Both the position numbers and the translations under genes were made by a program. A stretch of 64,000 nt of DNA from Arthrobacter sp. 35W. Lineage in GTDB: Bacteria; Actinomycetota; Actinomycetes; Actinomycetales; Micrococcaceae. Position 1 is the first letter of the stretch, and each line of letters opens with the position of its first letter. Below are positions 43,641 through 51,930 of the stretch, one piece after another. The DNA lies in assembly GCF_000482545.1 (NCBI RefSeq), contig NZ_KI519454.1, forward strand, positions 992,001 through 1,056,000. Direction: 5' to 3'. The notes below the pieces were generated by a model. That model searched no databases. It was not told the DNA's origin and worked only from the letters and a program-made list of their open reading frames with translations.

Positions 43641-44716
43641 CAAGCACTCCCAGGCGCCGCCGCTGCGTCGAGGGCACAGTCGACCACAATTGCGTACTTT
43701 CCCGCTCCGTTGCCAATGAGCGCCTCATCCTTGCTTCCTGCCGAATTGGACGGAGCTCGGAGGACAAAGGTGAGGGTGTGGACAATGTCCACACCCTTTG
43801 CCCTCTGACTCGTTCGTACTGGTGCCGGACTGGCCCGGATTCGGCATGTTTCCTCAACTGCCCAGTGTTTGCAAGGATTGGAAACCGGTTCGAGTCCCAC
43901 CTCGGGCACAGTGTTTCCGCAGGTCAGGGGCCCTTTGGGCCTCTGACTGTGGACAAAACCCGCCAATCTGTGCATACGACGTGCACTTGGCGCGGCCAGT
44001 TGGCCCCGAATCTACGGGCCCATGGCGTGTGGGTTGCGCTGGCTGCTGACCATTGCGAGTCCTCGATTCCTGGTACTTGTGGTCTGGATCTGTGTCCTAC
44101 ATTCGTTCATCGGTGAAACGCCTGCCGGCGACATGACGTTGCCAAGCAAGTTTTGAGATCGCCGGTGAGCCCACCCACTACTGGGCATCGGGCTGTGAAT
44201 TACGCAGATGTTGAGAACGTTGGGTTTTGGGTGCTTCCAATCATGCCCATCCTGGGCATTTTGCCCATTCGTGACGCATTGCCAGGTCAGCATCATGGTT
44301 TCTGACCATCGGCTCGGTAGGATAGGGAACTTTGCGTGATGCGGCGTGTTGTTCTGGTTCCCAAAACCCTACTCATCCAGTTGGGGTCTGGATCTCACAG
44401 GAATCCCACAGGCCTTTGTGCCTTGGCGTGGAGGCGCCGCTGGGTTGTGGCGGCGTTGACGTCTTCGGCCAATTCCAAGTCGATTCGATGAGCCGACGGC
44501 CGCCAATCAGTGGAGGATCAGAGCGCTTCCAGCGGATCCTCACCAACATAATGGCGGCACGATTCCTGGGACGGCTCAAACGGACAAAGGAGGGGTGATG
44601 AGACTGCCTCCCTATTTTTGGCGGGACGCGTTCCCTTTCGTGAATCACTGAGGCTTAGAATCACTCGTACCAGGACGATTCTTTACAGTTGATTGCCTAT
44701 TCATTGGGGGTGCGAG
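43641..44716. other. Non-coding junction region with tRNA-derived repeat
   Basis: About 1.1 kb without a supported gene. It holds a perfect 11-bp hairpin AGGGTGTGGAC-AAT-GTCCACACCCT (43773-43797), the repeat at 43885-43964, and sequence to about 44115 that resembles 57956-58300. From 44120 to 44700 I see nothing recognisable. Confidence 0.55.
43885..43964 (+). repeat. 80-bp direct repeat A with tRNA-Leu-like 3' end (att-like)
   Basis: Begins with GGTTCGAGTCCCACCTCGGG followed by CACA, which reads as the T-loop, T-stem 3' side and acceptor 3' side of a tRNA. The acceptor CTCGGGC would pair with GCCCGAG, the usual start of an actinobacterial tRNA-Leu. The 5' half is absent. It is followed by the hairpin GTCAGGGGCCC-TTT-GGGCCTCTGAC (43923-43947), probably the tRNA's terminator. 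All 80 bases recur at 58070-58149. Calling it an integrase attachment site is inference. Confidence 0.65.
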
Positions 44717-46345
44717 TTGGGGTTCCGCTATCGCAAGTCGAAAAGCTTCGGGCCTGTGAGGATTACCGCGTCGAAGCGCGGGATGAGTGCGAGCATCGGG
44801 GCAGGCCCATTTCGAGTTACGAAGTCAACGAGGGGCCGTACAACGAGCACAGTGAGGATCCCCGGAACCGGCGTTTCCCATGTGACCACCAGCTCGAGCC
44901 GCCGCTCGACACGGCGGCCAACTGCCCAGGCGTCTCAACAGACCCGCCGCGAAGGTGCGCGTCAGATCATCAGCGACGAGACATGGCGGCAGCTTCTCGT
45001 ATCTGATGGGACGGCCGTGACATCGAAGTTTCAGCGCAACTTCGTTCGCGCGGCCGTCGCACGCGCAACGGGAAAGCGTCCGAGTCTGATGCACCTAACA
45101 TTGGGACAGGCGGCGCGCGTCTTGCAGTGTGTGGGCCAGAGTCCGGCGAAGCTGACCGCTGGCGGCCGCGGCGTTCCCGGGGTAGAAAAGGCTGGTGCGA
45201 TTACCCAGTGGACCTTGTTCGGGTTGATCGTGCTGATTGCCACCGTATCCTCGCCCGCAGGATTCCTTCTGGCTGCGGGAATTGTTGGGTTGATGTTCTT
45301 CTTGCGGAAGCGGCGCCGTGACCGGCAGGCGTGGGAGGACGCCACTTGGGCACCGATTCCAGATCGAGCCGTCCAACGAATCGAAGTCCCAGATGTCCAG
45401 ATTGAGGCAGAGGAGGGCAACGCCGCGCTGCAGCGGGTTGCCTTCGAGGGTGCCGAACCAATTTCGGCAGTCACTCCGCCCCTGTCCACAAGCCGGGAGC
45501 TGTACCGTATGTCGCTCGGCCGTTCGGAATGGCCGAACGTCGAGGTCGTGGGCGAGCACGCCTACGAGCAGGCGATTAGGGCCGCCCTGCGCGGCAGCGG
45601 TGCACCGATCGCGGTACGGAGCGACAGTGAAGTTGAAGGCCTCCAGGTGGAACTCACGCCCGAGCCGGACAACCCGTATGACTTGAATGCCATAAGCGTT
45701 CGTTGGCGGAACCTTGTTCTCGGCTATCTCAGTCGCGAAGACGCCATCCGCTACGCGCAACCTGTCAGGAGAATTCTTGCGAGTGGGCTCACTGCGGCTA
45801 CGACGGCTCGCATCTGGGCGTTCGATGGCGGCAATCGGCTTCAAACACGGGTGACCGTCGCACTGCCCGAGCCAGGTCTGATCGCGCCGCTCAATGAGGC
45901 CCCGACCGGCGTCACCACTCTTGTACCGTGGGGATCCGCGATACAAGTCCTCAAGGAAGAGAACCATTTCGACATCCTCTTCAACCACGTGCCGCCGGAT
46001 GGGGTCGGCCTACTGCTAGTAAGCCTCCACAAGGCGATCCACGCTCTTAAGAACGGGACTGAGCGTCCATTTGTCGAAGTCCGGCTCAATGGCGAACGCG
46101 TCGGTGAGCTTAGCAACGTCACCTCTGCACATTTGCTGCCGCTTCTCGAACACACCGAGACCGTCGGCGAAACTGCGCTCGCTTACGCAAAAATCACCGG
46201 CTCGGCTCTCGCTGCCCAGCTCGTTCTGCACGCCGCCAAGGCCACCGAGATCAGCAACGACTGGCTATCCGATGGGCCGCACCCCGCACCAAATCTGCTC
46301 CCGTGGGCTACGGGATATGAGGTACCACCCGCCTACGCCACATAA
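44717..46345 (+). CDS. DUF4236 / transmembrane / HIRAN domain protein
   Basis: 542 residues. The N-terminal DUF4236 domain (GFRYRKSKSFGPVRITASKR, GMSASIGAGPFRVTKSTRGR, VRIPGTG) is typical when starting at TTG 44717, which has GGGGG 6 nt upstream. A hydrophobic hairpin follows (about residues 165-205: WTLFGLIVLIATVSSPAGFL, LLAAGIVGLMFFLRKRRR). Then a HIRAN-like domain carries VVGEHAYEQAIRAAL, LTPEPDNPYDLNAISV and VLGYLSREDAIRYA. HIRAN domains bind 3' DNA ends, so a membrane-tethered DNA-end sensor is possible. The C-terminal 200 residues are unassigned. It stands alone at the start of the 14-kb segment. Confidence 0.7.
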   Translation: MGFRYRKSKSFGPVRITASKRGMSASIGAGPFRVTKSTRGRTTSTVRIPGTGVSHVTTSSSRRSTRRPTAQASQQTRREGARQIISDETWRQLLVSDGTAVTSKFQRNFVRAAVARATGKRPSLMHLTLGQAARVLQCVGQSPAKLTAGGRGVPGVEKAGAITQWTLFGLIVLIATVSSPAGFLLAAGIVGLMFFLRKRRRDRQAWEDATWAPIPDRAVQRIEVPDVQIEAEEGNAALQRVAFEGAEPISAVTPPLSTSRELYRMSLGRSEWPNVEVVGEHAYEQAIRAALRGSGAPIAVRSDSEVEGLQVELTPEPDNPYDLNAISVRWRNLVLGYLSREDAIRYAQPVRRILASGLTAATTARIWAFDGGNRLQTRVTVALPEPGLIAPLNEAPTGVTTLVPWGSAIQVLKEENHFDILFNHVPPDGVGLLLVSLHKAIHALKNGTERPFVEVRLNGERVGELSNVTSAHLLPLLEHTETVGETALAYAKITGSALAAQLVLHAAKATEISNDWLSDGPHPAPNLLPWATGYEVPPAYAT

Positions 46346-46476
46346 GAGACACTCCAGACGGATATCTTCGAGAACAATGACACGTGGCCTCTGGTGTCAG
46401 TGCAAAACTGTCTCGCTACCTTGTCGCGCCAAGAAGTTGGATATGGCCGTTGGGCAGTAGTGTCGTTTGACGCTGC

Positions 46477-48237
46477 CTATAGATCGATTAGCGCCCTCAT
46501 GTCACGAGCCAGTTCGTCGAGACGTAGTTGGACCAATTCGGTGGGAATAGGACTAGCACTACTGACTGGCGCGATTGTCTCGAGATAGCACTTGAGCTTC
46601 GGCTCGGTTCCCGACGGTCGAACAATTATTCGGTCGTTGTCATTGGTTAGAAGAATCAATCCCTCACTCGGCGGAAGCTCAGGTTGGCCATGCGAAAGGT
46701 CTGTAACGGACCTCACAGGGGAACCGGCTAGGACCGTCGGAGGACTTGCCATGAATTTCTCGAATGCCCTGCGAGCCTGGTCCCGCTCCTCGGTATGGAA
46801 TGACAACTGGCGGGTGGCGTGTAGACCATGCCGGCGGGCCAGGTCATCCAATACATCCAATATGGTGCGACCCTCTCTGCGGAGACTGTCGGCCATCAGC
46901 GCAATAAGGACAGCAGCGGAGATACCGTCCTTATCTCTTACCGCGGCGGGATCCGTGCAATATCCCAGAGCTTCTTCATAGCCGAAGATGAGGTTCTCAG
47001 TGCGGGCGATCCATTTGAACCCGGTAAGGGTGATGACATGCTGCAAACCGTGGAACTCTGCGATTTTTGACAGCAGTCGTGACGACACAATGGAGTTTGC
47101 CATCGTTGCACCGGCAGTGTGTCCATCCCTGCCGGCGATGAATTCCCCCAGCAGTGCACCGACTTCATCGCCGGTGAGCTGGCGCCACTCGCCGGGGCTT
47201 GTGGGCTCCGGGACAGCGATCGAGCAGCGATCGGCGTCTGGGTCAATGGCGATAAGCAGCTCCGCGTCGACGGCCCGTGCTAAGTCCGTGGCCATATCAA
47301 GCGAGCCTTGTTCCTCAGGGTTGGGGAAGGGGACGGTGGGGAAATCGGGGTCGGGATCGGCCTGTTCTGGCACCAGGCAAATATTCGCGAATCCGGCCTG
47401 GTTCAGGGCATGTTGACATAAGGAGCCGCCCACGCCATGCAGCGGGGTTACGACGATTCGCATTGGGCTCGTCGGTACGGGTCGAGACGTGACGGCGAGT
47501 CGCTTCAGGTAGGCGGCCCTCATTTCTGGCCCTATGACGACGACTCCAGCCGCGTCGTAGGGAACAAGATCAGCCGGCGGCGCGGTCGACACCCGGGCCG
47601 AGATTTCCCGGTCCGCGGGGGCGATGATCTGCACGCCCTTCCCTGATTCAGATGCAATGCGGCCGCCGAGGTAGACCTTGTAGCCGTTGTCCCGGGCCGG
47701 GTTGTGTGAGGCGGTGACCATGACGCCGGCGTCGGCATCGAGGTGACGGACTGCAAACGAAAGCACAGGTGTGGGCATGGCGGAGTCCATCAGGCTCGCC
47801 TGGCCGCCAGCCGCGACGACCACCGCCGCTGCATCGCGGGCAAACTGGGCGGACCCGTGGCGGGCATCGAAGCCGATGACAACATGGAAGCCTTCGCCCA
47901 ACTGGTCCCGAAGATACCTTGACAGTCCTGCAGTAGTGCGAATGACAACAGCCCTGTTCATACGGGATGGACCGCCACCGAGCGCTGCGCGCAAGCCCGC
48001 GGTTCCGAACTGTAATGGAACGGCGAAGCGGTTTTCCAACTCCGTGAATGCCTTGCTGGCCCCCAATCCATCCCCGGACGATCGGTCTACCAGGGACTGC
48101 AGCTCATTCCGCGTCGTCTGGTCTGGATCGTGGAGAATCCAGTCCCTAACCCCGGCCATGAGTGCGGCGGAGTCAGCGGCTACACCCTCTGGTGGGGTCT
48201 CGTGGGCGGTGTTCCACGTTTGGATGGGCGAGTCCAT
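46477..48237 (-). CDS. Phosphohexomutase/phosphopentomutase family protein
   Basis: 586 residues of the alpha-D-phosphohexomutase superfamily, long (Pgm2-like) subgroup. The active-site phosphoserine loop is TASHNPARDNGYKVY (about residue 175), the magnesium loop is DPDADRC (near 330), the sugar-binding loop is GYEEALGYC, and the phosphate-binding end is RPSGTEPKLKCY. Next to thymidine phosphorylase and deoxyribose-phosphate aldolase it most likely converts deoxyribose 1-phosphate to deoxyribose 5-phosphate, the role of DeoB. It starts 3 nt after the aldolase stop and ends the operon. Confidence 0.88.
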   Translation of the reverse strand: MDSPIQTWNTAHETPPEGVAADSAALMAGVRDWILHDPDQTTRNELQSLVDRSSGDGLGASKAFTELENRFAVPLQFGTAGLRAALGGGPSRMNRAVVIRTTAGLSRYLRDQLGEGFHVVIGFDARHGSAQFARDAAAVVVAAGGQASLMDSAMPTPVLSFAVRHLDADAGVMVTASHNPARDNGYKVYLGGRIASESGKGVQIIAPADREISARVSTAPPADLVPYDAAGVVVIGPEMRAAYLKRLAVTSRPVPTSPMRIVVTPLHGVGGSLCQHALNQAGFANICLVPEQADPDPDFPTVPFPNPEEQGSLDMATDLARAVDAELLIAIDPDADRCSIAVPEPTSPGEWRQLTGDEVGALLGEFIAGRDGHTAGATMANSIVSSRLLSKIAEFHGLQHVITLTGFKWIARTENLIFGYEEALGYCTDPAAVRDKDGISAAVLIALMADSLRREGRTILDVLDDLARRHGLHATRQLSFHTEERDQARRAFEKFMASPPTVLAGSPVRSVTDLSHGQPELPPSEGLILLTNDNDRIIVRPSGTEPKLKCYLETIAPVSSASPIPTELVQLRLDELARDMRALIDL

Positions 48238-48240
48238 GCG

Positions 48241-48897
48241 CTAGTTCTCAAGCCCGGCGAGGACCGCTTCAGATGCCGATAGCCCGAGCCGCGTGGCGCC
48301 GGCCCCGATCATTTCCAGCGCTGTGGCTGTATCGCGGATCCCACCGGAGGCCTTCACTCCGAGGCGTCCGCCAACTGTCTGGTGCATGAGCCTGACGGCA
48401 TGCACTGATGCGCCACCGGCAGGGTGGAATCCCGTTGAGGTCTTGACGAAGTCAGCGCCGGCTCGTTCGGAGGCCTGACACAGCGCGACGATCTGGTCAT
48501 CGTCCAGAATGGCTGATTCGATGATGACCTTGAGCACCACAGGTGCCGGAGCGGCTTCGCGGACGGCTCGGATCTCTGTTTCAACTTCGCGGTATTGGCC
48601 AGCGAGGGCAAACGCAAGGTTGATGACCATGTCTATCTCATCGGCACCGTGGGCAGCAGCATGCGCAGCTTCGGCTGCCTTGACCTCGGGACGGTGTGCA
48701 CCGGAGGGGAAGCCGCAGACCACGGCTACCTTAACTCCCTTGGGAGCTTCCAAAGGCAGAAAGCTGGGTGAAACACAGACGGCGTAGGCACCCAAATTTG
48801 AGGCTTCCGAAATATGTACGGCAACTTGGCTCTCGGTGGTGTCGGCCTTCAGGATGGTGTGGTCGATCATTTTGGCTAGTGCATTGCGGGACGTCAT
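48241..48897 (-). CDS. deoC: Deoxyribose-phosphate aldolase
   Basis: 218 residues that cleave deoxyribose 5-phosphate to glyceraldehyde 3-phosphate and acetaldehyde. Family motifs: [16 protein letters not shown] at the start, [24 protein letters not shown], the Schiff-base lysine in [15 protein letters not shown], and [15 protein letters not shown]. The start is ATG 48897 ([10 protein letters not shown]); the frame is open upstream through a G-run, but that would add a proline-rich stretch foreign to the family. It sits between deoA and the mutase in one operon. Confidence 0.93.
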   Translation of the reverse strand: MTSRNALAKMIDHTILKADTTESQVAVHISEASNLGAYAVCVSPSFLPLEAPKGVKVAVVCGFPSGAHRPEVKAAEAAHAAAHGADEIDMVINLAFALAGQYREVETEIRAVREAAPAPVVLKVIIESAILDDDQIVALCQASERAGADFVKTSTGFHPAGGASVHAVRLMHQTVGGRLGVKASGGIRDTATALEMIGAGATRLGLSASEAVLAGLEN

Positions 48898-48929
48898 GAG
48901 CTGGTGCTTCTTTCCTGGAAGTAAACAAT

Positions 48930-48960
48930 GGGGGGGTGGGGAGGCAGGTGGGGGTGGGGG
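48930..48960 (+). other. G-quadruplex-type run between deoA and deoC
   Basis: Four G tracts (7, 4, 5 and 5 bases) are separated by T, AGGCAGGT and T on the plus strand, immediately after the deoA stop. The message of the operon carries the C-rich complement, so a G-quadruplex would form in the template DNA strand rather than in the RNA. Confidence 0.6.
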
Positions 48961-48961
48961 T

Positions 48962-50260
48962 CTAGCGTGAGATCCGCTCAAGTACGACGCTGCCTGTGGC
49001 GCCGGTTCCCTCTGCGGCTGCACCGTCCACTATGAGGCCGGTGGACAGTGCTTGGCGGGCCTGGGGGATGAGCTCAGGGGTGTCGGTGTGCAATGTCAGG
49101 ATCTTCTGGCCCTTGCGGACTCGTTGTCCGGGCTTGGCATGGATTTCAATGCCCGCGGCAGCTTGAACCTGATCTTCCTTGCGAGCGCGCCCGGCGCCGA
49201 GGCGCCAACTGGCGACGCCCACAGTCAGGGCATCCATCGTGGTCAAGATGCCGTCGGTGTCAGCAGTGACATCTTCGGAATGCTTGGCAACCGGAAGGGC
49301 GGCGTCCGGGTCTCCGCCCTGGGCCTCGATCATCCGGCGCCAATGGTCCATGGCTTTGCCGTTCTTCAATGCTGCGTCCACGTCCTCGTGCGGCCGCCCT
49401 GCAAGTGCGAGCATTTCCCTGGCCAAAGTTAGGGTGAGTTCGACAACGTCGTGGGGACCGCCGCCTTCGAGGATCTCGAGCGTTTCACGGATCTCAAGGG
49501 CGTTCCCGACTGTCAGCCCCAGGGGAACATCCATCGCAGTCAACAATGCGATCGTCCTGACGCCGGAGTCTTCTCCCAGATCGACCATGGTTGAGGCCAA
49601 TTCTCTGGCCTGGTCCTGGTTCTTCATGAAAGCACCCGAGCCGACCTTGACGTCTAGGACAAGAGCGGACGTGCCTTCGGCAATCTTCTTGCTCATGATC
49701 GAGGAGGCAATCAGTGGAATGGAATCGACGGTTCCGGTAATGTCGCGCAGCGCATACAGCTTCCGGTCGGCTGGGACCAGACCGGCACCGGGGGCGCAGA
49801 CCACGGCGCCGACGTCGTCGAGGATGGATAGGATGTCGCGGGTGCTCAAATCCGGCTTCCATCCGGGAATCGCCTCTAGCTTGTCGAGGGTCCCTCCAGT
49901 GTGGCCCAAACCTCGGCCAGAGAGCTGGGGCACTGCCACGCCGAATGACGCGACCAACGGTGCCAGTGGCAAAGTTATTTTGTCTCCAACACCGCCTGTG
50001 GAGTGCTTGTCCACAGTTCGACGCGACAAACCAGAGAAATCCATCCGCTCGCCGGATTCAATCATGGCCTGGGTCCACGTGGCTATCTCTCGGCGGTCCA
50101 TGCCCCTGAAGAAGATCGCCATGGACAGGGCTGCGAATTGTTCATCCCCCACCACCCCACGGGTGTATGCGTCGATGGCCCAGTTGATCTGCTCGTCGTC
50201 CAGTGTGCCGCCGTCACGCTTTTGGCGGATGATGTCGATGACGTTGAGGCTATTAATCAT
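48962..50260 (-). CDS. deoA: Thymidine phosphorylase
   Basis: 432 residues, the normal length of the bacterial enzyme, which splits thymidine with phosphate into thymine and deoxyribose 1-phosphate. Motifs: [30 protein letters not shown] (phosphate binding), [20 protein letters not shown] and [13 protein letters not shown]. Its ATG overlaps the stop of a 73-codon frame by 4 nt, and deoC and the mutase follow, so a full deoxynucleoside pathway is encoded. A LacI-type operator sits in the predicted promoter at 50490-50519. Confidence 0.94.
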   Translation of the reverse strand: MINSLNVIDIIRQKRDGGTLDDEQINWAIDAYTRGVVGDEQFAALSMAIFFRGMDRREIATWTQAMIESGERMDFSGLSRRTVDKHSTGGVGDKITLPLAPLVASFGVAVPQLSGRGLGHTGGTLDKLEAIPGWKPDLSTRDILSILDDVGAVVCAPGAGLVPADRKLYALRDITGTVDSIPLIASSIMSKKIAEGTSALVLDVKVGSGAFMKNQDQARELASTMVDLGEDSGVRTIALLTAMDVPLGLTVGNALEIRETLEILEGGGPHDVVELTLTLAREMLALAGRPHEDVDAALKNGKAMDHWRRMIEAQGGDPDAALPVAKHSEDVTADTDGILTTMDALTVGVASWRLGAGRARKEDQVQAAAGIEIHAKPGQRVRKGQKILTLHTDTPELIPQARQALSTGLIVDGAAAEGTGATGSVVLERISR

Positions 50261-50478
50261 GAGAGGCGGTTTCCTAACGTATGTTTTGGGGCAATGTCTG
50301 CTGGCAGTCCAAACATCTCGGGGCCGGTTAGCAACGCCGGTGTGGACTCGCGGTCAATGTCGGACAGGGGCGCTGTCAGCATGAACGTGGGCTTCGCCAG
50401 TCGCCTGCGAAGGAGGACCGGTAGGCCTTGGAACTCCGAGGGAAGATCGAATCCAGCTTTCAGGGAAACTTGATTCAA
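50257..50478 (-). CDS. Short unrecognised ORF at the head of the deo operon
   Basis: 73 residues starting at TTG 50478. The sequence (ending SDIDRESTPALLTGPEMFGL and [14 protein letters not shown]) matches no family I know. Its stop overlaps the deoA ATG (ATGA), and its start is about 5 nt from the predicted transcription start, so it would be translated nearly leaderless. It could be a leader that couples translation to deoA, or the tail of a gene lost when the promoter was moved here. Confidence 0.4.
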   Translation of the reverse strand: MNQVSLKAGFDLPSEFQGLPVLLRRRLAKPTFMLTAPLSDIDRESTPALLTGPEMFGLPADIAPKHTLGNRLS

Positions 50479-50489
50479 GCAGTAAGAAC

Positions 50490-50519
50490 AAGCTATGAGA
50501 TCGATCTCATGAATGTCAA
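50490..50519 (-). promoter_or_regulatory. deo operon promoter with LacI-type operator in the spacer
   Basis: On the minus strand TTGACA (50519-50514) is followed after 18 nt by TAGCTT (50495-50490). Between them lies TGAGATCGATCTCA (50496-50509), within the 16-bp perfect palindrome 50495-50510. A repressor bound there would block RNA polymerase. The LacI protein encoded at 50810-51838 is the likely binder. Confidence 0.7.
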
Positions 50520-50809
50520 GGGCTCAGGACTTCTTGGAGCCATAATCGACATGGTGGTACTCGGAAGGCCGGTGGTTCCGCGACTACGATGGCCTGATTG
50601 ACGGGAGCGAAACGTTCCAGCTGCTGAGGACGGCTCCAAAATCGGAAACGCTCGTTGAAGAATCGGACGCTGCCTTCGCCCCCATCCAGGCCACGCCGAA
50701 CACGACTCCAAGTCTGTATGGATTTGAAGCTACGTTCGCCCCACTGCGGGCCTGAGGTCACCGGGCATGCAGGCGCTCGGGCAACCAGAGATCGCCAACG
50801 GAATCCGCT
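50511..50809. other. Spacer between the deo promoter and lacI-type gene
   Basis: About 300 bp with no supported gene or repeat. Short frames on both strands show no family resemblance. Confidence 0.4.
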
Positions 50810-51838
50810 TTACGACAACGCGGAGGACTCCCGTACCGTCAGGTGCGGCACCAGCGCGCGTGCGGTGGCGGCTTGACCCTCGATCGCATCGATCAGGGCC
50901 AATGCCATGGCCTCGCCCTGGACGCCGATGTCGGTTCCTGCGGTGGTCAGGCCAGGCCTTAGCTGCTCCGCAAGCTGCACTTCCTCGCATGCCACCAGGG
51001 CCACCATGTCCGGAACGCTCAGACTCCTGTCCGCCAAGGCAGAGATGGCGCCGAGGGCAATCGGTATGTTTGCCGCGACGATTCCCCGCGGCATGGCTGC
51101 ACCGTCCAACAGCTTTGCCGTCTCGCGCTGGGCCGACGTGCTGTTGAAGCCGGCATCGAGCACCATCGTTTCTTTTTCGCTGTGGCCAGCTTCCAAGCAA
51201 GCTCTCAGATAACCGGCTCGCAGCAAAGTGGAGACCACGGAGCCCTTGAACCCGCTGAGCAGGGCCACAGGCCACCGCTCCTGAGCCAGCAGGTGTTTCG
51301 TGGCGAGATAGCCAATCTCCTCAAAAGGGGGGCTGACAGTGAGTGCCATTGACGAGTCTGGCTGGGCCGAGCCCAGCAGGACGCGGGTGCCCTTGGCCTC
51401 GGCAGCATCGATGGCAGCCCGTATTCCAGGTGTTTCGATGGCATCGCCGGTGGCCAGCATGATGCCATCGACGCCCTGCAGTGGCAGCACAGTCAGGAGC
51501 CGCTGGAGCCTGTCCATGCTGTGGTCGAGGTCGCAAAGCAGCAGGCTGTAGCCGCGATCCTCGGCAACATGGGCCACTGATTTGGCCAATTGGCTGTGGA
51601 ACGGTTGGGAAATGTCGCCAACCAGGAGCGCAACCGTGTTCGAACGTCCGCTGCGCAGGCTCCGCGCGGCGGCATTGGGACTGTAGGAAAGGTCCTCAAC
51701 GGCTTTCAATACCCGCTCCAATGTGGCAGCGGCTACCGATTCCGGAGCCGTAAACACCCTGGACACGGTGGCCCGTGAGACTCCTGCATGAGCCGCGACG
51801 TCCAGCATGGTCGCGGGGCCCTGATGATCTGTTGCCAT
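50810..51838 (-). CDS. LacI family transcriptional repressor
   Basis: 342 residues. The helix-turn-helix and hinge are clear (MLDVAAHAGVSRATVSRVFT at residues 11-30, then YSPNAAARSLRSGRSNTVAL). The rest fits the periplasmic-binding-protein-like effector domain (VDGIMLATGDAI, ALLSGFKGS, VPDMVALVACEEVQ). It probably recognises TGAGATCGATCTCA, found in the deo promoter, three times before the transporter gene and once near 57.17 kb. No copy was seen at its own promoter. The inducer may be a deoxyribose or sulfated sugar intermediate; this is inference. Confidence 0.9.
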   Translation of the reverse strand: MATDHQGPATMLDVAAHAGVSRATVSRVFTAPESVAAATLERVLKAVEDLSYSPNAAARSLRSGRSNTVALLVGDISQPFHSQLAKSVAHVAEDRGYSLLLCDLDHSMDRLQRLLTVLPLQGVDGIMLATGDAIETPGIRAAIDAAEAKGTRVLLGSAQPDSSMALTVSPPFEEIGYLATKHLLAQERWPVALLSGFKGSVVSTLLRAGYLRACLEAGHSEKETMVLDAGFNSTSAQRETAKLLDGAAMPRGIVAANIPIALGAISALADRSLSVPDMVALVACEEVQLAEQLRPGLTTAGTDIGVQGEAMALALIDAIEGQAATARALVPHLTVRESSALS

Positions 51839-51930
51839 AACTCCTGATCGTATCGACTATCCCCGTCCCACAGCCAATGCACCGGGCGGCGCACCCTGAG
51901 GTTGCCACCCGGTGCCCGGCCTACGCACGC

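Noticed and set aside
43860-43912. Complete tRNA-Leu gene
   Set aside because: Only the T-loop/acceptor 3' part is present; no partner for the T-stem, no D-arm and no anticodon arm upstream in either copy.
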